DNA of 64,000 nucleotides from Strigamia acuminata (Eukaryota > Arthropoda > Chilopoda > Geophilomorpha > Linotaeniidae): the NCBI GenBank assembly GCA_949358305.1, contig OX442321.1, positions 5,605,605 through 5,669,604 of the forward strand, given 5' to 3'. Under the pieces are notes generated by a model. That model did no database searches and was not told the DNA's origin. It saw nothing but the letters and a program-made list of their open reading frames with translations. This document shows positions 55,384-64,000 of the stretch, in pieces (positions within the stretch are counted from its first letter, which is position 1; each line of letters begins with the position of its first letter). The position numbers were made by a program, and so were the translations under genes.

Positions 55384-57158
55384 TTTGCTAATTCCGCCAG
55401 CATTTTAGCAATTAAGGGATCTTCGTGTTTGCTCTTTTTAGCGTCCTGGGAATTGTGGGAATGAGAATTGGGTCGGTGTTCACGCTTTTTATTATGATCG
55501 TTATTGCCTTTAAAGGTGGGGCATTTATTTCGAAAATGATCCTTACTTCCACAATTGAAGCAAGTCCCTTTCTCAAACCTTTTTACCTGTTGGCTGATAT
55601 GATTTAACAATTCCTCACTATGTTCTTGGGTCTCGTTTTCAGATGCGTCAGAGTTTTCTGAGCTGTCTGAGTCCGAGGAAGTCGACATATTATTTAAAAT
55701 TTTCTTAGCAGAGTTTTTATATTTATTGTGGTGCCAGTGACGCTTGTGTTTACCGTCGTTATGCTTGACACCTTCTGAATTTTCAGATTTCTTTTCTTCC
55801 TTTGTTTCTTTGGGGGCGTCGGCTGCCTTGGCAGCTGTGGGTTTGTCATCTTTATTATCTTTAGGTTTAGATTTTGTACCTGGGGCGATGGGGTCATTGC
55901 CCACTTTGACATCGTACTTCTCCTTGTCTGCTAATACTTTCTTGTATATCCGCTCTAGATCACCTTTGTCTAAATTGTTTATTTCTAGACGGCTACGAAT
56001 ATCAGGGGTTGCGTAGCGTTGCATCATTTTACGCGCAACAATTCCGTTGTACGTAGATTGCTGTCGCCAGCAGTTATAATAGCGCAACACGTAGTGATAC
56101 ACTGTCTCTCCTTCCTCTGCGACTTGCTCAAAGCAGAGCTCGCCTCTCTGATCCTCATTTAATCCAAATCTGTTTTGGAAAACGGTCTTAAAATCTTCCC
56201 AAACAGTGAGAGTCGGCGCGAAATCGTCATACCAGGTGGCAGCCACTCCTGTGAGGTATGAGGGAACACATTGAGTGATCGCCTCGTTCAGAGGGCAACC
56301 TTTATTTCGCGCTGCAGCGATTACAGCGTCGATAAACAAATTACATTCTGCAGGAGTGCCTTCTCCTGTGAAGCGGGGCACCTCCAAACCTTTGAAAGTG
56401 TAACGACGAGGGTCGTTCTGTGTAGAATTTGATTGATCATTGGGGGGAGGAGTACGATCTCGCTGTCGTCGCTGATCAGCTTGGTCAGCCTGGAAGGTTG
56501 TAAAACTTGTGGCTAGCTGCCTGATACTGTCAAACATATTAACTAACATATCATTCGAGACCGTAGAAGTACTAGAAGAATGCGAGCGGGCAGGGGACGT
56601 GTTTATTCGTCTACGAGGGTTTCCGTGCGGAGTCGAATGGTTATGTAAATTGGGGTCAATAATACGTGGTGGAGTAGTGGGTCTAGGTTGATGGGTTGGT
56701 GTGTTTCCACCAGCATTAGCTTGTTGATTTAATGTGGCTTGTGCCTGAGCTTGGGCTAATGCTATCGCATCGGCTTGGGCTTTGGCTTGGGCATCCGTCT
56801 GAACTTTGGCTAATGCTAACGCATCGGCTTGGGCTTGGGCTTGGGCATCCGTCTGAACTTTGGCCTGAGCATCTGCCTGAGCTTTGGCCTGAGCATCTGC
56901 CTGAGCTTTGGCCTGAGCATCTGCCAAAATTTGTGCAGTTCTTGCAACAAAGTCATTAATATCTACGTAACTGGCGGGGTCTATTCCCACCAACACACCA
57001 AGATTCAGGAGAGCGGGCAAATCAACTGTCTGGGCGGCGCTGAGGTCCAAAGTAACCTGCTGCCCTTGACTACCGCCGGCCTGAGGCTCGATATTACTCG
57101 AATTTAAATCACCAGGGGAAGTCACTACAGTGGGGTTCGTTTTATTACGGCCCGTCAT
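55299..57158 (-). CDS. gag: Gag polyprotein of the 14.9-kb gypsy element
   Basis: 619 residues from the first ATG (57158, [12 protein letters not shown]). An Ala/Gln-rich heptad-like region with repeated AQAKAQAD units covers about residues 85-150, probably a coiled coil. The central part has Gag capsid features ([18 protein letters not shown] and [13 protein letters not shown]). Near the C-terminus are two CCHC zinc knuckles of C-X2-C-X4-H-X4-C type: [14 protein letters not shown] (about 531) and [14 protein letters not shown] (about 593), which would bind the RNA genome. A basic, Lys-rich linker precedes them. Confidence 0.93.
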   Translation of the reverse strand: MTGRNKTNPTVVTSPGDLNSSNIEPQAGGSQGQQVTLDLSAAQTVDLPALLNLGVLVGIDPASYVDINDFVARTAQILADAQAKAQADAQAKAQADAQAKVQTDAQAQAQADALALAKVQTDAQAKAQADAIALAQAQAQATLNQQANAGGNTPTHQPRPTTPPRIIDPNLHNHSTPHGNPRRRINTSPARSHSSSTSTVSNDMLVNMFDSIRQLATSFTTFQADQADQRRQRDRTPPPNDQSNSTQNDPRRYTFKGLEVPRFTGEGTPAECNLFIDAVIAAARNKGCPLNEAITQCVPSYLTGVAATWYDDFAPTLTVWEDFKTVFQNRFGLNEDQRGELCFEQVAEEGETVYHYVLRYYNCWRQQSTYNGIVARKMMQRYATPDIRSRLEINNLDKGDLERIYKKVLADKEKYDVKVGNDPIAPGTKSKPKDNKDDKPTAAKAADAPKETKEEKKSENSEGVKHNDGKHKRHWHHNKYKNSAKKILNNMSTSSDSDSSENSDASENETQEHSEELLNHISQQVKRFEKGTCFNCGSKDHFRNKCPTFKGNNDHNKKREHRPNSHSHNSQDAKKSKHEDPLIAKMLAELAKCPLCREAEHGAKDCPILKNLNPGLTPK

Positions 57159-58394
57159 TATTACCACGGATGTCAAAATTTAAGCTTTCAAATAATTATT
57201 TAAAACACTTTCCTTCCTCTTCTTGAATTATTTCTGATATTCTCAGAAAACTCAAGCGATAAATGGATCAAGTCTAAAATTGATCGGTACACAATGGAAT
57301 TCCTAAATTCAAGCGAATTCAAGAAGCTTATGATTCTAGTGCAAAATATCAAAACGTCTCAACAATACTAACAATTACTTTTCTCGTGATAGAAAATGTC
57401 AAAATGAAATTTGCCTACCGTCGGTGGAGAGTTCGAATCGGATTTCGGGAGTCGTCTAAAGTTTGCAGTGTTTCAGCTTTTCAGGGAAGTGGTCGTCTGG
57501 TACACGTGGGTATGCAGAAGAAGTACTTCGAGAAGTGAACAGAATCGAGGGAAAACTAGGGTTTTATAACTTTGATATTTACAAAGGAAATAATTATTTG
57601 GCAGACATAGGATTATGTTAATGGCAATAATTGCCTGTCTGGCGACGTTGAGTCGGCACAGGGAAAGTTTGGCATAAAGGACAGGAACTTGAAACAATAG
57701 GGATTAGGTTTCACAAGATGGTGCTACAAATTTTTAGTTAGAGCAATTATCCAGAAATATGTTTGAAGTCTGAAGAATGTAAGGTTTCAAGATGTTAATC
57801 CAATTTAATTATTGAACATAAGAGAAGAAATTAATTTTAATGTCGTTTTGTTAGGAAATATAATTTTATTTTTAATTCTAATACTTATTTTTATGAAAAG
57901 CAAGGAATGTGAAAGTAAATGTCAGGAGAATCCTTTATCAAAAGAATCCTTGAAAGTAGTTATGGGGAAATGAGTATTTATTCATAGTGAAATGTTTAAT
58001 TTGTAGAGTATTTTTAGTTTGTATAATTGGTTAAAGCTGGGGTCTTTGACTTGTAAACCCAGTAGGTGGTTGAGGGGTGAGCGGCAAAGAAGGAAGGGGA
58101 AAGGTCGTTAAGTGGTAGCCTTAGGCTGGCTGACCAACATCTGTTCCTTGGCACACTTCAACCTATTTTTTACACACACTGAAAAATACACTTTATACAC
58201 AAATTAATACACAAAACCCATAAATTTAGATTTTAAAACACTATAATTAATGAAAACATTTAAGACTCTTTGATTTTCAAACACAAATCAAATATCATAT
58301 TTTCGCAATTTTTCAAAATTGCACCAGATTGATCTATCAATTTGAATATGCAAATTAACTACTTAATTATGCACATCCTGTCGCGGACGCCACT
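57159..58394 (-). other. 5' leader of the 14.9-kb element
   Basis: 1.2 kb between the 5' LTR and gag, starting with the primer binding site candidate at 58392-58376. It presumably contains packaging signals and perhaps a splice donor. No frame of note. Confidence 0.6.
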
Positions 58395-60526
58395 TGTGAC
58401 GGAATAAAATTAGGCATGAATATATAATTAGTATAATATGAAGGAATAACTAAGGGGTAAAGTTAGGCTGTACTGCAATGGCAATTGCAGTAAGGCGGGA
58501 AAGGAATCTCTTGAGTGACGTGAGTCACTTGAGAGGTAAAGGGGGTCGCTGGCAAGTGACCACAAATAATCTAGAGGCTAGACAGGTATAAAACAGTGAG
58601 ATAACATAAATAAATGGAGAATAAATATCTGACTTCGTGAAATATGCGACATATAAATTGATAGATGAATGTAGTTAACTATGAATAATATTGAGCCAAC
58701 ACAAGTGTGTAAACTATAATAAAGCTAATTTATTAGCGAGTCCAAATGATCATTAAACCATAATCCAAAATACATACATATATACAAATACACAAGCGCT
58801 ATAAACAAGGCCTCCAATAATCATTGGGGTAATACAAAGACATATCAAAAGGTAAATACGCTGACAAAACTAGAGCATTGGGAGGCATGAGGAATTCATG
58901 GCCCAAGGCAAAAGGGGGACTTGAACAGGAGTGAAAGAGAAGCGCTCTTTTAATTACGCTGAAACTGTAGTTTAAGGGGATTAAAAGGGGACATTTAAAA
59001 TGGCGGCTCAATCGAGGCTTTGATTGCAATTCGGTTCGGTGTGGCTTTAATAACGATGTCGTCACAAATAATGCATTGACTTTGAAGAAAGCCAATGCTG
59101 CCTAAAACTTAATTGTTCAATTAAAGCAAGATCTAAAACAAGAGTGTAAACTCTTGATTAAGCGGTTTGGTGGGTGAAAGACCCAAGAGTTGGCTATGAG
59201 AATGGCAACATGTCATTGAATAGGCCTAACCAAGAGTAGAGCAGTTCTGCTAAACCAGAGGTTCACATTGACTGGATACATCATTTAATGGCTAGGTTCT
59301 TGGCTAACAAGTGCAAGGGGTTTGTGAGCGAGTGCTCGAGACAGAGAAAGACAACTACACATATTTAGGTGTAACTCAGATTGCTCTGAGTTCAAATGTC
59401 TATGCGTAACAACTTTCAGGAGAAGGCTGACTAGCGCATTTAGGACTAAGCATAAATGCAAAGTAATGCTACGCCATTGAGAACCATAGCAAAGGTAAGG
59501 GAAGTTACTATTAAATTAATAGCAAGTTCTTATAGCAAGTAGAAGGATTGATTGACTAACAATGGACAACAAAAGGACTAAGCCGAACTAATAAATCTCC
59601 CTCAACTTAGCAACAATTGACCACTTCAATGGGAATCCACTGAAGTAATTCTAATTACCAATTTGAGAGCAATAAATGAAATAAGGCTTACCAGTACTTT
59701 GATTCCGCGGTCCAGGGTCATTGAATCCAGTGTCAAAAGGGTTGTGGAATTTTGGCGGGAAAATCCACCAACAAAGCCAGGGCGGCAAAGTTGGAGTAGA
59801 GGCAACAAAACCTATCTTTTCTCCTTCATCTTCACCTCCATTGCCATCCTACTTCCCCCAGCTGTCAACTGCAGGAAGTTTTACATCTCAACCCAGTAAT
59901 CGAATACCAAATAGGCTCGGATGTTGCTCGTAGGGCAACCAACTAAAGCGAGATAGTGCGTCAAAACCTTGACGCACAACATAAGTCAAAACCAAAGGCA
60001 AGAACAAAATGTGTAAAGTCAAAATATATGGGCAAAATCTCTGTAGGAAGCTTTGAACAAAGCTTATATAGACAAACCAAACAATACCTCATTGGAATGG
60101 AACCAATGGGGTAAATAGACCAATGACAAATGAGAGCTATCTCATTAGTATGAAGCGGGAAAGCTTCACAAAGCAAATACCTCATTAGAATGTAAACAAG
60201 GAGGAGTGCATAAGGGGTCAAGAGTTCTCTTGGCCTTTGTAAGGTCACTCTCTCTAATGTTTAGAAACAACACAAGGGGAAGTAAACAACATAGTCGCTC
60301 AGTCTTGGCTTCACTGTATAGTGACTCATCCAAGATGGCGACTGGTGCAATAACACACTATAAACTGTAAGAAAATGCTTATGGCCGTGAGCCAGTGGCT
60401 CACTTATAGCGCCTAGGACTCATATAATATAAAAGTAAATTAAAGAATTCAACTTAAAACCTTGAATTAAATATAAATAGTTTTATTTATCTTTAACCAA
60501 AACTACGGTATTTTGGTACCGTCACA
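58395..60526 (-). repeat. 5' LTR of the 14.9-kb element
   Basis: 2,132 bp; functional 5' LTR because the genes run on the minus strand. Same sequence by eye as 45627-47758. Confidence 0.95.
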
Positions 60527-60657
60527 AAGTTAGGTTAAGGTTAGGTTCATTTCCGACATTTTTAAGTGTCATTTTCGGACTCGGGGGGGGGGGGGGTTTG
60601 TTTGGTATGTAACCAAATTTTGGACCCATTCCGAAGCTGGCCATATTCTAAAGTAAC
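60527..60657 (+). mobile_element. MITE half separated by the 14.9-kb element
   Basis: aagttaggttaaggttaggt followed by tttccgacatttttaagtgt, a G run and ccatattctaaagtaac: the right half of the palindromic MITE whose left part lies at 45590-45626. Confidence 0.75.
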
Positions 60658-60699
60658 TCCGAATTGATTGCAATTCCTCCTGAAATCGACAATTTATCG

Positions 60700-61352
60700 A
60701 ACCGAACGGCCGTTCAACGAGCGGAGTTACGATTACCGTACGAATATCTCAGTTTTCCAGCATCAGGCTGCGGTTAGTTATCGGTTTCGAAAGGGGCCAC
60801 GAAGGATATATCCATCCCCATGCTTTAATCCAAGGCTCCGATTAAAGGAAAACATTTTTAAAAATTAAATTTTATTTGTTTTTATAATTTTGTTGTCTAA
60901 TTTATTTAAAATTCCAAATTTTGACGTAATTCTAGAAGTGTCAGAAATTCGTCACTGATGTACTTTGGTATTCAATCGGTTCTATTGAAGCGTAATGGTG
61001 AGTCCACTGAAGTAAATTGACAATACAGGGATTAGTGGTGGGTTTTTATCACAGAAAAACTAGTCCTACGGATGTTCCATCGTATAAAACTTATGCAACA
61101 TATCACGAACGATGTGAAATTAAATGAAAACATAACATCGATTTGATGATAACTAATAAATATATTTATTGCTTTCAAGTAAATAAAAGAAATAAAAAGA
61201 AAAATTTATGCGCGTATATTTTATTTATTTATTTATCTATTATTTCCTTACATTTTAATATTTTAACCATTACATGGCACATTGATTGCTCATTTGCATT
61301 TTTTAACATGGGCATTTATGATTGAGACAGCGCGGTTGAAAACACCGTAATT
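60700..61352 (-). pseudogene. Duplicated block B with truncated peptide exon 2
   Basis: 60740-60850 resembles 22.09-22.15 kb, and 60930-61352 resembles 22.62-23.11 kb. On the minus strand at about 61310-61352 a partial mature exon reads CFQPRCLNHKCPC then TAA, which shows the cysteine framework and the peptide end in a copy without the 69-bp MITE. The exon's 5' part, with the first cysteines, is missing because unrelated DNA follows. Confidence 0.65.
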
Positions 61353-62187
61353 CTTTACGTCGCCCTAACGATTTCCCGAAACCTTACGGCCGGACCTCTT
61401 GCGTCCAATTAAAACCATGGCCGTCTAAGACTGATCGTCCAAAATTTTTGGCAGGCATTCTCAAACAATAATACGAAACTGTTATGTCTATAACAACTAT
61501 TACAAATCATGCAACAATGTATCTCGTTGTCAAGCATGAACAGAAAATCAGTTCATATTTCACATTTGTGAAACATCACAACATCTCTAGGAAATGTTTT
61601 TTGACAACTTCCTTTCAACCTTTAAGATGGAAGACAGAAATAAAAGTTTTAAAAACAAATTTAGATAATAAAAATTTTAATTTCAGATATTTACAATACA
61701 CATTAAAATATTGAAATTATCTAAAATGTGCAAACAAGCTAGTAGTTTTCAAATTTTATTAGAATCGTCTTTTTCCTGACAATACAATTTTGCCACTTCC
61801 CAATTGAGTTCCACGATTTCGTTAAACAATTTCAAACCCATAAATTCGAAAGATGTAAACACAGTGTAGTCAGGACTTGTCTTTGTCTTGTTTTTCATCT
61901 CACGGCTCAAATACAAAGTCATTTGTCGTCCTTCGTTCACGTAAGCACAGACAGATCAATAATCAAATTCAGGTCCTCACCGATTGAGATGCAAACCGGG
62001 TCAAAATCGCGCGGATCCGATGGTGGCTTAAAGCAATCGGGACTCGAGATTCTGACGACTTCTTCCACGCGATCCAGCGTTTTCTTAGATGTCAAAGTTT
62101 ACCCATTCGGGGCAAGAGATCGGTAAAAGTCTCAATCCATCAAAGACACTCCCATTCAAAATTTTACACAGCAAATAGAAAACAATA
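61353..62187 (-). other. Unrelated insert in duplicated block B, possible gene fragment
   Basis: About 830 bp absent from block A. On the minus strand there are two consecutive open stretches, one with DRVEEVVRISSPDCFKPPSD (about 62090-61980) and one with KNKTKTSPDYTVFTSFEFMG and LNWEVAKLYCQEKDDS (61940-61749), which look like ordinary globular protein rather than chance. I cannot name the family. It may be a captured gene fragment or a piece of an unknown transposon. Confidence 0.4.
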
Positions 62188-62189
62188 AC

Positions 62190-62425
62190 TTATTTTTTCT
62201 ACTCACTGTAAACCTCTGCGACCGTAGACATTCAATAAGAAAAAGTGCAAACAAAACCAAAGTAATCTTTATCCACATTTTTAGAGATGTGATGAAAACA
62301 CGTGTAATCCGGATGTAAATAGTTTACTTTTACAATTAAACTCAAGAAACACGATCTGTTCAGGTATTTTATGCTTCCAATTTTATGTCTTACCATTATT
62401 GTTCTTGCACTCCAACTATATACGA
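62190..62425 (-). pseudogene. Signal-peptide exon of a cysteine-rich peptide (copy B), frameshifted
   Basis: Matches 23.20-23.42 kb. The minus-strand exon starts MWIKITLVLFALFLI and then loses frame relative to its counterpart because one nucleotide is missing (cttattgaatg against cttatttgtatg). With its mature exon truncated 0.85 kb away, this copy is a pseudogene. Confidence 0.7.
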
Positions 62426-62648
62426 CGTAAATAGATAAATAAATAAACAATCAGAAGAAGCCTTTACAGGCTAGATTATAATTATTCAATTTTAATTTTC
62501 TTTCTTTGGATTGACAAATTACACTTTTTTGGGGACAAATGATGTCTCGGGACAGAATTTTCTAGAGGACATTGAAATAAGACTAAATTTGACTAATTCT
62601 GTAAGAACTGTCATTAGGTCGTTTCGTTCCGAGAGGTCGCCGGTAAAC

Positions 62649-63034
62649 TTAATAGTCGTTTGCGTTGAAACCACAGCGGCATACGTGATTGAGGCAGCCA
62701 GCATTGACACAAAAGCGCATTGAGCAGCGATAAGCTTCCTCCCGTGTGCAGTTTATGGCTACAAACAAATTAAAAAACAAATTTAACGTTAATTACGCAA
62801 CAGTGGTAACGTGATCTGCGCATACACACGAGCTAGGGCAAAATGTAGTTGCCTCGTATCTTCTTAAGCTTAAATAGCGTCTTAAATTACGCATTTTAAT
62901 CAACTAGATAATCGCTTTGAAGGTGAACAAACAACTTATTTATGTTTTTACTCACAATTAAAATCTTCATCGGCCGTTGAGATGCAAAAAACAAGAAAAA
63001 GTCCAAACGAAAGTAGTAAAATCTTCATCAACAT
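62649..63034 (-). CDS. Small secreted cysteine-rich peptide 4
   Basis: Exon 1 (62956-63034) encodes a signal peptide beginning MLMKILLLSFGLFLVFC; exon 2 (62649-62758) encodes the mature peptide; total 62 residues. Donor gtgagt and acceptor tttgtag join in phase. Six cysteines with C-X7-C-X4-C-X4-C-X4-C-X-C, containing CLNHVCRCG, exactly the spacing of peptide 3. The intron after the signal peptide is shared with peptide 3 and differs from peptide 1. Intact and probably functional; role unknown. Confidence 0.75.
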
Positions 63035-63489
63035 TTTCCTAAAAAAAAAAATTAAAACAATAAGTCGAATAAGTGACTAAGAATGAAAATATTTTGCGTA
63101 CAAATGTGGCGAAAACACGTCTATAGTCAGGCTGACAATGTACGTATGCAATGTATGTATGCAATTTTGTTCCTGTAAATAGATCAATAGACAGGGACGG
63201 AAATTTCACAAGGACGGATATTTCACCAATGTCATTGAAATAATATAAAATTGGACCAATTAAATTGTGAAAACTTTTATTTTTAATTTATTTATAAAAG
63301 AAAAACATTACATTGAAATATTTTCCGGAAAAAAGAACGATCAAATTAAATTATTAAACTAAATTAAAGATTACATAAAAAAATGCTTAATAGACCACAC
63401 CATGTTGAAAATTTATCAAAATTAGTATTTTTAAATCTTTAATAAAAAAATCCAGTAAAAAAATTAATTACATCAATTTTTTCACACAG
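63035..63489. other. AT-rich intergenic region
   Basis: Upstream region of peptide 4, similar in its first 150 bp to 22.30-22.42 kb. Nothing else recognised. Confidence 0.5.
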
Positions 63490-63567
63490 GAAATGAAGAA
63501 AACGCTTGTACTGCCGCGGTTCGAATCGAAGCAAGAGCTGAATGACTTCTTGTGTTTGTTTAATATC
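63490..63567 (+). CDS. Possible isolated exon, unknown gene
   Basis: A 78-nt open stretch reading EMKKTLVLPRF and KQELNDFLCLFNI, bounded by an acceptor (ttcacacag) and a donor (gtaggt). Could be a true exon of a gene continuing beyond the window or a remnant; no family recognised. Confidence 0.25.
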
Positions 63568-63678
63568 GTAGGTTTGTGAACACTTTAAAAAAAAAACCAT
63601 TGAATTATTAAGTTGATTTTAATAATTTTAAATAAAATAAATAAAAATGAAATTTTTTATATATTTTATTGAATTTTT

Positions 63679-64000
63679 GTTTCAAAAAGGCAACGAATCG
63701 AATCTGTCGACTTGGAACAAAGTTTGGAGTTTGAAATCGAGTCTGAGGTTGAAGACTTCCGGTTCCGGTGATGGCGGCCGCCATTCAGCTTTGCCGAATA
63801 AAAACGGTGTAGAAGAGGTTAAATTGACGACATCTAATCCGTATGTTGGATAATTAATACGTTGTTACTTTATTTTTAAATATTTTGTACAATTTTTATT
63901 TCAGGTTGGATTAGGCGGAGTAAAAAGTGTAAATTGCCTACGAGGCGCAAGCGGAGCTGGCCACACCCACGACCAAGTGAATAGACAAACGGGAAGCGGC
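63679..64000 (+). pseudogene. Partial duplicate of PHF20-like exons 15-16
   Basis: Aligns with 20384-20750, starting at the exon that reads [17 protein letters not shown]. The splice acceptor is changed (tttcaaaaag against tttcagaaat), about 24 nt around HFDHSYSV are deleted, and the following exon copy has an early stop (aagtgaatag). It runs out of the window. The copy includes intron sequence, so it arose by DNA duplication, not retroposition. Confidence 0.85.

Larger units (their letters stand above)
45627..60526 (-). mobile_element. 14.9-kb Ty3/gypsy LTR retrotransposon with 2.1-kb LTRs and an unknown third ORF
   Basis: LTRs 45627-47758 and 58395-60526, each 2,132 bp, start TGTGACGG and end CCGTCACA, and keep one constant offset (no indels). 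Target duplication AAGT (45623-45626 and 60527-60530), inside a MITE. The element is transcribed on the minus strand: the right LTR is the 5' LTR, followed by a primer binding site candidate TGGCGTCCGCGACAGGA (58392-58376). Order of genes: gag, pol (in -1 frame, overlapping), about 1.3 kb without ORF, then ORF3. All three frames are open, so the copy is young and possibly competent. Confidence 0.95.

Noticed and set aside
57159-57176. Longer gag start at 57176
   Set aside because: The codon is TTG; the first ATG is at 57158.

Overview
The window is animal nuclear DNA, most likely from an arthropod with a compact, AT-rich genome (the arthropod call is an inference). Reasons: many short GT-AG introns of about 55-75 nt, four host loci with clear animal orthologues, and a dense pile of eukaryotic transposons. 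No prokaryotic gene, rRNA, tRNA or CRISPR array was seen. All gene models were spliced by eye from reading frame, splice sites and remembered protein families.

Host genes, left to right. (1) The 3' end of mitochondrial glutamate dehydrogenase (44-1673, +), with two tandem 92-nt exons that code for the same segment and look mutually exclusive. (2) Mitochondrial ribosomal protein uL1m (2134-4104, -), tail-to-tail with GDH. (3) The CCR4-type deadenylase CNOT6/twin (5738-8968, +), head-to-head with uL1m. (4) A PHF20/MBD-R2-like chromatin reader (15187-21412, +; AT-hook, two Tudor-like domains, C2H2, PHD). (5) A cluster of small secreted cysteine-rich peptides on the minus strand (21.6-23.3 kb, repeated at 61.3-63.0 kb) sharing the framework C-X4-C-X4-C-X4-C-X-C. 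A decayed copy of a PHF20-like exon block reappears at 63.68-64.0 kb, so part of the 20.4-23.4 kb block has been duplicated. (6) Two near-identical PR/SET-domain genes in the arms of a 1.25-kb inverted repeat (40.8-45.4 kb).

Mobile DNA. A DIRS-type tyrosine-recombinase retroelement (10214-15010) has a textbook internal complementary region but no visible reverse transcriptase. A dead Tc1-like element (23794-26101) has roughly 250-bp inverted repeats. A hAT-like element (26679-40210; 8-bp target duplication) contains a 2.84-kb array of one 12-bp unit and, nested inside, a 9.5-kb Ty3/gypsy element (30574-40070) with identical-looking LTRs and a third ORF for a Ulp1-like cysteine protease. A second Ty3/gypsy element of 14.9 kb (45627-60526, minus strand) has unusually long 2,132-bp LTRs and a third ORF of unknown function with a cysteine-rich, probably zinc-binding region. 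Between them lie palindromic MITEs rich in CCTAA-like repeats and a GATAAATTCGG satellite-like repeat.

Many introns of the host genes are filled with their own short tandem arrays, usually of 20-21 bp period. Most long open frames outside the listed genes are products of these arrays. The strongest candidates for something undescribed are the Ulp1-like ORF of the gypsy element, the third ORF of the 14.9-kb element, the paired PR/SET genes, the cysteine-rich peptide family and the exchangeable GDH exons.
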